The notes beneath the pieces were generated by a model. That model was not told the DNA's origin, did no database searches, and saw nothing but the letters and a program-made list of their open reading frames with translations. From positions 186,001 to 250,000 of the forward strand of contig NZ_SZQA01000001.1 in NCBI RefSeq assembly GCF_005233835.1: a DNA stretch of 64,000 nt, read 5' to 3'. Positions 15,072 to 24,176 of the stretch are shown one piece after another; position 1 is the first letter of the stretch; every line of letters begins with the position of its first letter. This stretch comes from Herbidospora galbida. GTDB lineage: Bacteria; Actinomycetota; Actinomycetes; Streptosporangiales; Streptosporangiaceae. Made by a program: the position numbers and the translations under genes.

Positions 15072-16730
15072 TCATTGCAGGCCGATGGCCGGCATCACGC
15101 CGAGAAAGTAGGCCGCTTGCACATTGCCCAGGGTGGTGATCTTGGCGAGCATGAACGCGTCCTTACCGGCCTTGCCGTAGCCCGGGGAAAGGAGGCTCGC
15201 GGGTGGTTCCGCGAAGGGCCGGTCGCCGAGCACTGCCCGGGCGACCCGGTCGTCGGCCCGGGCGTGGTCGACGAGCAGCTTGAAGTACACCGTCGCGATG
15301 AGCTCGGTGACCCCCTCGTCGAGGACCTGCCGGTAGCCGATGGTCTTGGCCGCGTCGTGGAAGTTCTGGTGGGTGAGGAAGTGCATGAATTCGTGGATCA
15401 GGGTGTGGACCTGCTCCCAAATGAAATCGACCTTGGATACGCCGATTCTGAAGAACGGCTGGATGCGGGTGACCCGGCCCGGTGAGTGGGAGGCGGTCAG
15501 CCGGACCACCTTGATCAGATCGGGGACGAATTCCTGGTCGTCCATCATTTCCAGCAGCAGCTCCTCGCGGAGTTTCGTGTCGGCTTCGCGGTTCGGGTTG
15601 TAGTTCGCCGCGACGTAGGGGGCGCCCCACTTCTCGTCCCAGCCGACCAGGTCGCCGCGGTTACGCAACCAGCCGAGCTGGCCGCCGTAACCGGCCACCT
15701 TGCTCAGGGTGCTCTCGATCATGTCCCCGTACACGAACCCGGTGTGGTAGCGGCTGTCGGGCGAGGCCAGCGCGAACACGGGGAAGCGATCGCTCATCCA
15801 GCCCTGGATGTAGTTGGCCACAGCACGGATGTCCTCCAGCGGCCGGGCGTCGGCCGGTGCCCCCGTGGCGGTCTGCCACTGTGACAGCTCACCCTGCACC
15901 ACCGCCTTGAGCTGCTTGACCAGCTGCACCTTCAGCACGTCCGGCTTCAGGGGGCCGATCTCCGGCGGCGTGAACTTGCTGCCCTTGGCGGGGCTCCGAC
16001 CGGGGTTGTAGATGGCGTCGAGCTGCTGGACATGCTCCTCCTGGAGCGTCTTGATCGTGCTGAGCACGTGGGCCTGGAGCCAGCCACTCACCTGGACGAC
16101 CTGCTGCGGGAAACGTGGGTCGGCGACAGCAACTCGGCAGTCGGCCTTGACGCAGAAGTCGCGCAGGCGGGCTACCGCCGGCCCCACCCCGTGCAGTCGG
16201 CGAATCGATTCCCGGTTGCTCGTCAGGAGGCACAGGGCGGACATGAACCAGGCGACGGCTACCGGGTCGCCCCTGAACGCCTGGGCGATGAGAGCCTCCC
16301 CCACCCGGACGGCTTTGCCGGACAGCTGTGACAGCTGGGCGTCGATGTACTCCCCCTCGCCGCCCTTCGGCACCCGCATCGCGTCGGTCAGGTCGACCGG
16401 CACGGTGAGCGTTCCGATGGTCAGATCGGAACGCTTCCCAGGCCGGGAAGGGAATTCGAGTTCGAGCTCTCGGAGAATGGCGTCGATTGCGTTGACGTCG
16501 TGCACCGGGTCCTGCCGGGGGGCCGTCCGGCTCCGCGTGGTGGTGGTCGTCGTCACCTGCTGCTCCGGGCTCGGCGACACGGGGCGGGTGGAGCCGGGAG
16601 AGGGACGGCGAGAGGACGGTGAGGAGGAGGACTGTGGTCGCGGCAGTGGCCTCGAATCGTTGTCGTCCTGCTCCAGGTTTTTCTCCGGCTTGGAGCCCTT
16701 GAGCTTCCCCGACTTCTTCTTACGGAACAT
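15072..16730 (-). CDS. Larger metalloprotease-like protein with the same C-terminal tag
   Basis: A 552-residue protein. The N-terminus (MFRKKKSGKLKGSKPEKN) is very basic, followed by a low-complexity Ser/Pro/Thr linker (about 25-85), then a helical region, and near residue 430 VHTLIHEFMHFLTH, an HExxH helix. Some 20 residues later LDEGVTELIATVY could give the third ligand. The C-terminus is QAAYFLGVMPAIGLQ. Start ATG 16730 has GGGAG five bases before it; in-frame codons upstream are not coding-like. Motif order equals that of the downstream gene, so the pair are divergent paralogues in one operon. A processed basic N-terminus is possible, but no Sec signal is seen. Confidence 0.75.
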   Translation of the reverse strand: MFRKKKSGKLKGSKPEKNLEQDDNDSRPLPRPQSSSSPSSRRPSPGSTRPVSPSPEQQVTTTTTTRSRTAPRQDPVHDVNAIDAILRELELEFPSRPGKRSDLTIGTLTVPVDLTDAMRVPKGGEGEYIDAQLSQLSGKAVRVGEALIAQAFRGDPVAVAWFMSALCLLTSNRESIRRLHGVGPAVARLRDFCVKADCRVAVADPRFPQQVVQVSGWLQAHVLSTIKTLQEEHVQQLDAIYNPGRSPAKGSKFTPPEIGPLKPDVLKVQLVKQLKAVVQGELSQWQTATGAPADARPLEDIRAVANYIQGWMSDRFPVFALASPDSRYHTGFVYGDMIESTLSKVAGYGGQLGWLRNRGDLVGWDEKWGAPYVAANYNPNREADTKLREELLLEMMDDQEFVPDLIKVVRLTASHSPGRVTRIQPFFRIGVSKVDFIWEQVHTLIHEFMHFLTHQNFHDAAKTIGYRQVLDEGVTELIATVYFKLLVDHARADDRVARAVLGDRPFAEPPASLLSPGYGKAGKDAFMLAKITTLGNVQAAYFLGVMPAIGLQ

Positions 16731-16753
16731 AGATCTCCCGTGTGGGCGAGGGG

Positions 16754-16798
16754 TTACGTGAGGCCGATGGCCGGCATTGCGCCGAGGAAGTAGGTGGC
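16754..16798 (-). pseudogene. Remnant of a third gene ending in the same tag
   Basis: Immediately upstream of the larger metalloprotease-like gene the reverse strand reads ATYFLGAMPAIGLT followed by TAA (16756-16754). This equals the C-terminal tag of its two neighbours. Nothing upstream of it resembles the family, so only the last 14 codons of a third tandem paralogue seem to have survived. Confidence 0.6.
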
Positions 16799-16883
16799 AC
16801 AACCATTGCGCGGGGCGGCGGTCGGGGTCGAGGTCGCGGATGAATGACCGCGAACGCGGCCGTCATCCGGGCCAGATGGCGCC

Positions 16884-17123
16884 CTAGGACGGAAGATCGG
16901 CGTCGTCCTGCCTGATGCGTCGCGGCACGGCCAAGGCCTCCCTCTCCACCCCGGAGCCGGTGGAGGCGCCGTAGCGAAGATGCGGGTCCTGCCGGCCGGA
17001 CTCCGCTCGGTGATAGCTCTCGAGCTGTGCCAGGGTCGCCCGGACTTGATCGGCCTGGGGTAGCCGGGGATCCGCTACGGCACGTGCCCGCCTGGGCGGG
17101 GGCGGCTGCGTGGTCTCAGCCAT
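16884..17123 (-). CDS. Small hydrophilic protein of unknown function
   Basis: Seventy-nine residues starting MAETTQPPPPRRARAVADPR, with a proline/arginine-rich N-terminus and a predicted helix QADQVRATLAQLESYHRAE. There is no membrane segment or signal. ATG 17123 has GGGAGG seven bases upstream, a strong site, so the gene is likely real. It is the first reading frame of the strand run that continues into the metalloprotease-like genes, separated from them by the tag remnant. A partner or regulatory role for those proteins is a guess from position only. Confidence 0.55.
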   Translation of the reverse strand: MAETTQPPPPRRARAVADPRLPQADQVRATLAQLESYHRAESGRQDPHLRYGASTGSGVEREALAVPRRIRQDDADLPS

Positions 17124-17544
17124 CGGGAAGCCTCCCTGCTGCACAGATGTGGGAGCACGGTAACTCAGCACAGATCACCTGGCCAGCGGCGGCGTTTTAC
17201 AGTCCGGCCCAAAGACCGGTTCCAAGCAGGCCGGTTGAGCGCGCTGGACCTTCGACCATGCGGGGCCCGCCACCCCGCAGGCGCTCCTCACCTCACGGAC
17301 AGGAACCGCCCACCCATGGCCATCACCTCACTGGCTCTGATCGCCATCCTGGCGGCACCTACCCGCACTCCCGCGACACTCGCCGCCGCGCCCGCGCCCT
17401 GCGCCTGCTCCTGCGCCGCTGACCCGCCCTCCGCTGACCACCGCCGCCCCAGCACTACTCCGGGCGGGGGCACGTGAGGTCGATCGATGCGAATATCGGA
17501 CAGTTGGCTGGCACCGTGACGTATTCGACTGTGTCGTATTCGTC
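17124..17544. other. Non-coding or unresolved stretch
   Basis: A short frame from ATG 17316 (MAITSLALIAILAAPT, 53 codons) resembles a signal peptide but lacks a ribosome site and homology. Nothing else is recognisable. Confidence 0.3.
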
Positions 17545-17655
17545 CGAGGGCGCCTGCCCGCCACCGGCGGCACCGAGCGGACGGTGCGGCTGTGGGATAC
17601 GAGCGGTATCCAACACAGGGAGATCATCCGGCGTGGGAAGCCGCCGGGAGATGGG
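17545..17655 (+). pseudogene. WD40-repeat fragment
   Basis: The reading LPATGGTERTVRLWDTSGIQ is one WD40 blade end (the GG-x-D/E-x-TVRLWD signature). No further blades are found on either side. It is a single leftover of a WD40 protein, like the larger remnant at 21720-22428. Confidence 0.5.
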
Positions 17656-17805
17656 CGTCCATGAGGCCATGATGACGGATAGCGTTCCGTAGGTGCGGAT
17701 CGTCTCATTTCCCGAAAGTTCGGCGCCCCGGGTGTTCCGGGAGCAGGGGGTGGCCCTGCACGCATCCGAGCGGCCCGGCTCCTCCTCCGGTCACGAGCGT
17801 GGGCG

Positions 17806-18576
17806 GTGATCGAGCCGTTGCTGCCCCGTCGTCCACGACGTGTCCGGCACCCGGGACGTAAGCGGCTGGATGACCGGCTGGCCTTGCAGGGCATCCTGTT
17901 CGTGCTGCACACCGGGATCGCCTGGGAGCATCTGCCGCAAGAGCTGGGCTTCGGGTCGGGCATGACGTGCTGGCGGCGCCTGGACGAATGGAACACGGCC
18001 GGGGTGTGGCAGCGGCTGCACGAGGTCCTGCTCGACCGGCTCCGGGCTGTCGATGCCCTGGACATGTCCCGGGCCGCGGTGGACTCCTCCCAGATCAGAG
18101 CGTTAAAAGGGGGCCGCAGACCGGACCGTCCCCGGTCGATCGAGGCCGGGCCGGAAGCAAACACCACCTGATCACCGACGCCACCGGCATCCCGCTGGCG
18201 GTGATCCTCACCGGCGCCAACCGCAACGACGTCACCCAGCTTCTGCCATTGCTGCACGCCATCCCCAAGATCCGCGGCAAGCGCGGCCGGCCCCGGCAGC
18301 GACCCGACGCCGTCCTGGCCGACCGCGGCTATGACCACGACAAGTACCGCCGCCTGGTCCGCGCCCTGCCAGATCCGCCCGCTCATCGCCCGCCGCGGCA
18401 CCCCGCACGGCTCCGGCCTGGGCAGGCAACGCTGGGTCGCCGAACGGGCTTTCGCTCTGTTACACGCCTTCCGGCGACTACGCATCCGCTGGGAAGTCCG
18501 CGCCGACATCCAGGAAGCCTTCCTCACACTGGCCTGCGCCCTCATCTGCTGGCGACGACTCAGCTCATTTTGTTAG
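17806..18576 (+). mobile_element. IS5-family (IS427-like) transposase, probable -1 frameshift plus decay
   Basis: The three parts of one transposase lie in successive frames. ORF A (17806-18171) has IEPLLPRRPRR, RLALQGILFVLHTGIAWEHLP and VDSSQIRALKGG. It moves by -1 at the slippery run A-AAA-GGG (18105-18111) into GPSPVDRGRAGSKHHLITD and VLADRGYDHDKYRR. Such frameshifting is normal in this IS5 subgroup. A second frame change near 18360 is needed to reach IRPLIARRGTPHGS and RWVAERAFALLHAFRRLRIRWE, and this one looks like decay. The catalytic residues D (VDSSQ), D (ADRGYD) and E (ERAF) all remain. Terminal inverted repeats were not identified. Confidence 0.85.
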
Positions 18577-18960
18577 GAGCTCTTAGGGACGCTTTCACGG
18601 TCGTGCTCGTGGTTGGGCTCACGGCCCGCTCCACGCTGAACCCGTGGTCGTTGAGGGAACCGGGATATCGCAACCCCCATGGGTGTCACGATGGCGATCC
18701 GGTCGGGATGTCTGGTGTTCCCCGGACCGCTTCACCCCGCCGGTCTCCGTCGCCGGCGAGAGCGTCGGCAGCAAGCCTGCAGCGGGGCGTTTAGATTGAT
18801 CCTCATGGACGAGCGCGGCGGGTACGGGACGCGAGACGTCCCAGGCCTGCACGAGGCGGCTGGACACGATCGCCGCCGCGGCGCCAGAGGTAGCGTGCCC
18901 GTCAGCCGCCAGTGAGAGGTGCCGCCGGGCATCTTCTTCAACAGACAACGGAGTCGTTGC
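18577..18960. other. Unassigned stretch upstream of the beta-galactosidase
   Basis: The sequence follows the IS5 stop and holds no recognisable gene. Just before the galactosidase start, CAACG-GAGT-CGTTG (18947-18960) is a short palindrome that contains the ribosome-binding GGAG. It could fold over the site, but it is too short to claim regulation. Confidence 0.3.
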
Positions 18961-21060
18961 GTGAGTCTTGTGCCGCCCTATCGGCCGACCGGTGTTCTCT
19001 TCGGCGCCGCGTACTACGCCGAGTACCACCTCAGCGACCGGGTCAAGCAGGACCTGGACCTGATGAAGCAGGCCGGGTTCACAGTGATCCGGGTGGGCGA
19101 GTCGGTCTGGTCGAGCTGGGAGCCGGAAGAAGGTCGCTTCGAGCTGGAGTGGCTGCTACCGGTGCTGGACAGTGCCTATGAACGCGGCATCAAGGTCATC
19201 CTGGGCACGCCCACCTACGCCGTGCCGCCGTGGCTTCAGCAGGCCTACCCCGAGATCGCCGCCGAGCGAGCGACAGGGAATTCGATTCCTTGGGGGGCCC
19301 GTCAAGAGGTCGACTACTCGCATCCGGCGTTCCTGTTCCACGCGGAGCGAGTGATCCGCAAGGTGGTGGGCCGCTACGCCGACCACCCGAGCGTCATCGG
19401 CTACCAGGTCGACAATGAGCCGGGCCTGGAGCTGTTTCACAACCGCGGGGCGTTCATCCGCTTCGTGCGCCGGCTGAAGGTGCAGTACGGCGATGTGGAC
19501 ACGCTCAACCGGGAGTGGGGCCTGACGTACTGGTCCCACCGGATCGCCGACTGGTCCGAGCTGTGGCGCCCCCACGGCAACAGCCTGCCGCAGTACGACC
19601 TGGCCTGGCGGCGGTACCAGTCGGAACTGACCACCGAGTTCATCTCGTGGCAGTCCGACATTGTGCGGGAGTACGCGCACGAGGACCAGTTCGTGACCAC
19701 CTGCATCAACTACCCGCGCAAGGCGCACGACGACCTGAAGCTCTCCGCAGCGCTCAGCGTGACCGCCGGCAACCCCTACTACTCCATGCAGGACCACCTG
19801 GATGTGACCAAGGAACTGGCCCCGCAGACGGAATGGACCACCACGGGCGTCGCCGGATTGTTCCGGCAGGCCGACCGCCTGTTCTCCTCGCGGCAGGAAC
19901 GCTTCCTGGTCACCGAGACGAACGCGCAGAGCATCGACGGCAGCGCCAACAACCTGCCCCCGTGGCCTGGTCAGCTGCAGCAGGCGGCCTTCGCCCTCAT
20001 CAGCCGCGGCGCCGCCATGATCGAATACTGGCATTGGCACACCATTCCCTACGGGGCGGAGACCTACTGGGGTGGTGTGCTCCCGCACTCCTTGCAGCCG
20101 GGTCGTGTGTACCAGGAAGTGTCCGCCATCGGTGCCGCGCTCAAGAAGATCGGTGACGTCCTGGACGGTTTCGAGCCCGACGGTGACGTGGCATTGCTGT
20201 GGTCGAACGACACGCGGTGGGCATTCCAGTTCTTCCCGCCGCTGAGCGTGGCCGGCCGCCCCGACCCGGCATCCTACGAGCGCATCTTCGACGCCTTCCA
20301 CCGCGGCGTCATCGATGCGGGCGCGCAGGCGCGCATCCTGCACGCCCAGCAGGCCGTCGAACTCGGCGCAGTCGAGCTGGCGAAGCGTTACCCGGTGCTG
20401 ATCGCACCCGCGTTCTATGTGGCGGCCGACCGCGAGCTTGAACTGCTGCGCGACTATGCGGCAGCCGGCGGGCACCTCATCATCGGCATCCGCACCGGCT
20501 ACGGCGACCATGAGGCCCGCGCGCGTGTCGATGTCGCCCCCGCGGTCCTGCGAGAGCCCGCCGGAGTGCACTACGAGGAATTCTCCAACATCGATGAGCC
20601 GATCCCGGTCGCCGGCCGCGGTGATTTTTCTTCCCCCGCGACCGCGGCGGCCACCTGCTGGATCGACGGCCTCATCCCGGAGGAGGCCGAACCGATCGCC
20701 GAATACATCCACCCGCGCTTCGGCGCCTTTCCTGCCGCAGTGACACGTGCCCACGGGTCTGGTCGCATCACCACGGTCGGAACCGTCCCGGACCCGACCC
20801 TGTCTGCCGCAGTGATCGCCTGGGCGCTACCGGCGGCGGTCGCCGACGAGCTCGCCCCGTCGCGCGTACTGCCCGTCACGATCTCGTCGGGAACCCTTCC
20901 GGACGGCAGACGTGCCTGGTTCCTCTTCAACTGGAGCTGGGACGAGACCTCCGTCACGATCCTCCGGCCCACCACCGACCCGGTGGCCGGCACCGCCCAC
21001 GAGGCCGGGGCCGCCCTCTCCCTCCCCGCATGGTCCACGCGGTTCCTGCTCGACGGCTGA
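18961..21060 (+). CDS. GH42 beta-galactosidase
   Basis: A 699-residue glycoside hydrolase of family 42, cytoplasmic, without a signal peptide. It should release terminal beta-galactose (or arabinose) from small oligosaccharides. It has an A-domain TIM barrel with GVLFGAAYYAEYH at its start, the acid/base Glu153 in VDNEPG and the nucleophile Glu319 in LVTETNAQ, then the trimerisation B-domain and C-domain ending in SLPAWSTRFLLDG. GTG 18961 has GGAG eight bases upstream and places the protein start where relatives begin. A dead sugar-binding lipoprotein gene follows, so this is the surviving enzyme of an oligosaccharide uptake locus. Confidence 0.93.
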   Translation: MSLVPPYRPTGVLFGAAYYAEYHLSDRVKQDLDLMKQAGFTVIRVGESVWSSWEPEEGRFELEWLLPVLDSAYERGIKVILGTPTYAVPPWLQQAYPEIAAERATGNSIPWGARQEVDYSHPAFLFHAERVIRKVVGRYADHPSVIGYQVDNEPGLELFHNRGAFIRFVRRLKVQYGDVDTLNREWGLTYWSHRIADWSELWRPHGNSLPQYDLAWRRYQSELTTEFISWQSDIVREYAHEDQFVTTCINYPRKAHDDLKLSAALSVTAGNPYYSMQDHLDVTKELAPQTEWTTTGVAGLFRQADRLFSSRQERFLVTETNAQSIDGSANNLPPWPGQLQQAAFALISRGAAMIEYWHWHTIPYGAETYWGGVLPHSLQPGRVYQEVSAIGAALKKIGDVLDGFEPDGDVALLWSNDTRWAFQFFPPLSVAGRPDPASYERIFDAFHRGVIDAGAQARILHAQQAVELGAVELAKRYPVLIAPAFYVAADRELELLRDYAAAGGHLIIGIRTGYGDHEARARVDVAPAVLREPAGVHYEEFSNIDEPIPVAGRGDFSSPATAAATCWIDGLIPEEAEPIAEYIHPRFGAFPAAVTRAHGSGRITTVGTVPDPTLSAAVIAWALPAAVADELAPSRVLPVTISSGTLPDGRRAWFLFNWSWDETSVTILRPTTDPVAGTAHEAGAALSLPAWSTRFLLDG

Positions 21061-21070
21061 GTCCGCCCAG

Positions 21071-21491
21071 GTCAACGATGCTCCGACACCATCACCTACG
21101 CTGAAAGCGACAAAGCGAGCAACGGCATTCGCAGCGAGCGTGGCGGTTACCGCGCTGGCCCCCGCCGGCTGCTCTTCCTCGGATAACGGCGGCAGTCCTG
21201 CTCCCAGCAGCAGCAAGGCCAGCCAGGCCGAGATCGACAAGGCGATGAACACACCGACGACGCTCACCTTCTGGACCTGGGTGTCGAACGTCGACGACGA
21301 GGTCAAGCTGTTCGAGCAGAAGTACCCGAAGATCAAGGTCAACATCGAGAACGTCGGCCAGGGCCTGGACTAGTACCAGAAGCTGCGCATCGCGCTGAAG
21401 TCCGGAAACGGCGCTCCGGAGGTGGCGCAGGTCGAGTACCGCGACCAGACGCCCCCTTCCCTACTTCGTGATGAGCGGCCTGCCGAAGTGA
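21071..21491 (+). pseudogene. Sugar ABC-transporter binding lipoprotein, truncated
   Basis: The reading contains a lipoprotein signal (KRATAFAASVAVTALAPAGC) and the mature start of an extracellular solute-binding protein (LTFWTWVSNVDDEVKLFEQK, YPKIKVNIENVGQG). A TAG at 21371-21373 interrupts it. The same frame then continues YQKLRIALKSGNGAPEVAQVEY, and another frame gives YFVMSGLPK before a stop at 21489-21491. Most of the protein and both permease genes are missing. Confidence 0.8.
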
Positions 21492-21719
21492 TGGAAAATT
21501 GTCGGCGGGCCGTTCTACTCTTCGGAGGCAGCGGCGGTTTGTGCCCGTCCGCTTCCGAACCGCCGGCCCCACGCGCCGGGCGGTGATGGGGACAAGGAGC
21601 AGAGCTCCACGCGAGTGATTGACGACTTCGCTCCGCTTCTCTGCACCCGTCAAGCGGGTTGGCATACTCGACTCCATGAGTTCCAGGTACGAGTCTGTGG
21701 TGTGCGACCTCATCCCACC

Positions 21720-22428
21720 TGGCGCGTGCCCGGGTCGCCCAGTCGCAGCGGCTGGCCGACAAGAGCGAGGACCTTCTGGACACCAGCCCCACCAGCGCGC
21801 AACTGCTCGCGGTGGCCGCCTGGCGGCTCCCGCCGACGGCCGAGGCCCGGCACGCCATGCTCACGGTGCTGGCAGGTCCGGCGCGGTCCTCGTTCCCGAC
21901 CGGGGTACCGACCTACATCGAAACGCTCGTCCACAGCCCGGACGGCCGGACGCTGGCACCATCAGGGCCACCGAGCGAAAGGTCCAGCTGGGGGACGTCC
22001 AGGGCCGGCGCCTGCTCGGAGAACTGAGCACCGGGTGCCCGAGCGAGGTGAACTCCCTCGCCTTCAGCCCGGACGGCCGCACGCTCGCCACCGGCGGCTA
22101 CGACGGCGCAGTTCGCCTGTGGGATACCGCTGCGCGGCGTCCGATCGGCGCGCCCTTCGAAGGCGGCGCCGCACTAGGCTTCACCGCCGTAGCGTTCAGC
22201 CCGAACGGTCGCACACTCGCCGGAGCCGGCGGCGACACGATCCACTTCTGGGACACCACGACGTGCTGCCGCCAGGGTGACCCGCTCGTCGACACCGGCA
22301 CTTCCTGGATCGGCGAGATGGCCTTCAGCGCCGACGGCCGCAGGCTGGTCGGCGTCAACTCCGATAACAGGATCGGCTTGTGGCCACCCCCGCTGAGAGC
22401 CATCACCTTCGCGTACGTGCTCTCGTAG
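21720..22428 (+). pseudogene. C-terminal remnant of a STAND/WD40-repeat protein
   Basis: Pieces in two frames read QSQRLADKSEDLLDTSPTSAQ and LLAVAAWRLPPTAEARHAM, the linker before WD40 domains in actinomycete nSTAND proteins. They are followed by VHSPDGRTLA, LAFSPDGRTLATGGYDGAVR, LWDTA and VAFSPNGRTLAGAGGDTIHF. Only about three degenerate blades remain, the last ending at a TAG at 22426-22428. The N-terminal NTPase is gone. Confidence 0.7.
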
Positions 22429-22726
22429 TTGATGGGTGAGCCGATGGCTCGCCGTGCTTCGACGTCCCGCGGCCGCCAGTGCGCGGGTGGGGATGTCCAC
22501 GCGATCTCCTGCACGAACCTGGCTTGATGATCAGCCCGTGGATTGACAGTTCTTCGCGCAGGGCCTCCTGCACTGCTGCGGTGTCGCTGTCGTCGTGCAG
22601 GGTGAGGGAATAGCTGGCGCGTGCCGTATCACTGCCGCCTCCGCCGCCTACTGTGACCTGGTAGGAGGCGATCTCCCTGTGGCCGGTAAGGATCTTCTCG
22701 GCCTGCTTGGCCGTCTCCGGCGTCCG
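22429..22726. other. No recognisable feature
   Basis: The interval between the WD40 remnant and the stop of the 22727-23452 gene has no convincing ORF, repeat or hairpin. Confidence 0.4.
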
Positions 22727-23452
22727 TCAGTAGAGGGTGATGTCATCGAGTTCGATGGCCACGACGACGGGCTCGGGGAGCTTGCCGCCCTGTTCGTCGG
22801 TCAGGTGCACCGAGCGGCGGGTGGGGAAGACGAAGCCGTCGAAGGTGCGGTGACCCCAGCTGTAGTGAGCCGAGTCCCGTCCGTCCTCGCCGAACACGTC
22901 GGGGTGGTAGTCGTGTCGGCGGATCAGGCCGTCGGCGTCGACGTAGTAGGTCTGCGTCCGGGTGTGCGTGGCCAGGCCGTCGGGGAAGGTGACCCGCAGG
23001 CGGCGCCAGGTCTCGCCGTCCTCGTGCCAGGGGGAGAGCTCCTCGAACCGGAAGCCGGGCAGCGTGAACAGGAACGGTTGGGTGAGGTAGTTCCACATCG
23101 CGTAGCCGGTGAAGTACGCCGTGTGCAGACGGTCCCAGGGCGTCTGGAGGGTGTGACCCTCGAAGGCGTCCAAGGGGTCGAGGCGCTCGGCCACGACTCC
23201 GCCGCCCACGGTCTCCACGGCGACGCGGTCCGGGGTGAACGAGCTGCGCAACCCCTCGCCACCGAAGGGGCTGTGGCTGGCGAACTGGCGGTGCAGCTCG
23301 ATCGAGGCGGTGTAGTGGGTCAGGACGCCGTCCTGACCCTTGATGTCCCACAGCGCACCGCCGTTGACCACCCGCGCGGTCAACCGGCTCAGTGACCGCC
23401 AGCGATCGAGGTCGCCGTGGGCGGCGATGACGATGTCCTTCAGATCAGACAT
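22727..23452 (-). CDS. Conserved hypothetical protein, TetR-controlled
   Basis: A soluble 241-residue protein (MSDLKDIVIAAHGDLDRWRS at the start). Repeated aromatic strand motifs such as YTASIELHRQF, GYAMWNYLTQPFLFTLPGF, RRLRVTFPDGLATHTRTQTY and IRRHDYHPDVF suggest a beta-rich, LolA-like curved sheet. It has no signal peptide and no known catalytic motif. The ribosome site AGAGGAGAG precedes ATG 23452. The palindrome ATGACCGGTCAT lies 32 bp upstream, and the same site sits in front of the next gene, a TetR regulator. The gene is therefore probably its repression target. Confidence 0.75.
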   Translation of the reverse strand: MSDLKDIVIAAHGDLDRWRSLSRLTARVVNGGALWDIKGQDGVLTHYTASIELHRQFASHSPFGGEGLRSSFTPDRVAVETVGGGVVAERLDPLDAFEGHTLQTPWDRLHTAYFTGYAMWNYLTQPFLFTLPGFRFEELSPWHEDGETWRRLRVTFPDGLATHTRTQTYYVDADGLIRRHDYHPDVFGEDGRDSAHYSWGHRTFDGFVFPTRRSVHLTDEQGGKLPEPVVVAIELDDITLY

Positions 23453-23483
23453 GAGTGCTCTCCTCTGTGCCGGCCTAATACGT

Positions 23484-23495
23484 ATGACCGGTCAT
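23484..23495. promoter_or_regulatory. TetR operator upstream of 22727-23452
   Basis: ATGACCGGTCAT is a perfect 12-bp palindrome. The flanking bases on the right (CTCATAAT) match those of the second copy at 24151 (CTCGTTAT), so the recognised element is longer than the core. Confidence 0.7.
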
Positions 23496-23539
23496 CTCAT
23501 AATGGGTGTACGGGTCTCCCCGCTGACCTTCCCGGCCGC

Positions 23540-24130
23540 TCAGCGCAGCAGCTGGGCCACCATCCGCTCGAACGTCCGGAGAGGCTCGGCGGACGAGGTC
23601 GTCTTGGAGCGCACCGCGCCGCCTTCCCAGGCGCTGACGATGAAGGTGGCCAGGTCGCGAGAGTCGAGCGCGGTCGTGTAGTCGCCCGCGGCCTTGGCCT
23701 CCTCGATGGCGGTCGCGAGCGACGCGCTCCAGCGATCGAGGTGCGCTCCGATGGCGGCGGCGACCGCTTCGCTGTGTGCCGGGACCTCGCCGGCGAGGTT
23801 GGCCATCATGCAGCCCCGCTCGGCGGCCACTTCCAGGCCGGAGGCGATGAGGGCCGTCAAGTGCCGGTCGACGCGCTCGCGGGCCGTGCCCGTCGTTCGA
23901 TCCTCCAGGGCGGCGAGACCGAACCCCTCGCCATAGCGGCGCACCGCCTCGACGGCGAGCTCTTCCTTGCTGGAGTAGTGGTTGTAGAAGGTGCCCTTCG
24001 GGGCGCCGGCCGCCGTCACCAGGTCCTGGACGCTCGTGCCGTTGTAGCCCTTGCGGTGGAACTGGTCGATGGCGGCATCGGCGATACGCTGCTTGGTGTC
24101 GCGTGACGTGGCGTTCTTCGTGCGTGGCAT
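23540..24130 (-). CDS. TetR/AcrR-family repressor
   Basis: A 196-residue regulator with the N-terminal helix-turn-helix TSVQDLVTAAGAPKGTFYNHY and a C-terminal ligand domain containing RGCMMANLAGEVP, the signature region of LmrA/YxaF-like TetR proteins (this subgroup often senses electrophiles or flavonoid-like compounds). ATG 24130 has GGGAG six bases before it. Its own promoter carries ATGACCGGTCGT, nearly identical to the palindrome in front of the neighbouring gene, so autorepression plus control of that gene is likely. Confidence 0.88.
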   Translation of the reverse strand: MPRTKNATSRDTKQRIADAAIDQFHRKGYNGTSVQDLVTAAGAPKGTFYNHYSSKEELAVEAVRRYGEGFGLAALEDRTTGTARERVDRHLTALIASGLEVAAERGCMMANLAGEVPAHSEAVAAAIGAHLDRWSASLATAIEEAKAAGDYTTALDSRDLATFIVSAWEGGAVRSKTTSSAEPLRTFERMVAQLLR

Positions 24131-24147
24131 GTGCTCTCCCTGAATCA

Positions 24148-24176
24148 ACTATGACCGGTCGTCTCGTTATTGTCAA
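24148..24176 (-). promoter_or_regulatory. Promoter with embedded TetR operator
   Basis: On the reverse strand TTGACA (24176-24171) is followed after 17 bp by CATAGT (24153-24148). The spacer holds the operator ATGACCGGTCGT (forward 24151-24162), so bound repressor would block RNA polymerase. Confidence 0.65.

Noticed and set aside
18947-18960. LacI-type operator before the GH42 gene
   Set aside because: CAACG-GAGT-CGTTG is symmetric but lacks the central CG of LacI-family sites and coincides with the ribosome-binding site.
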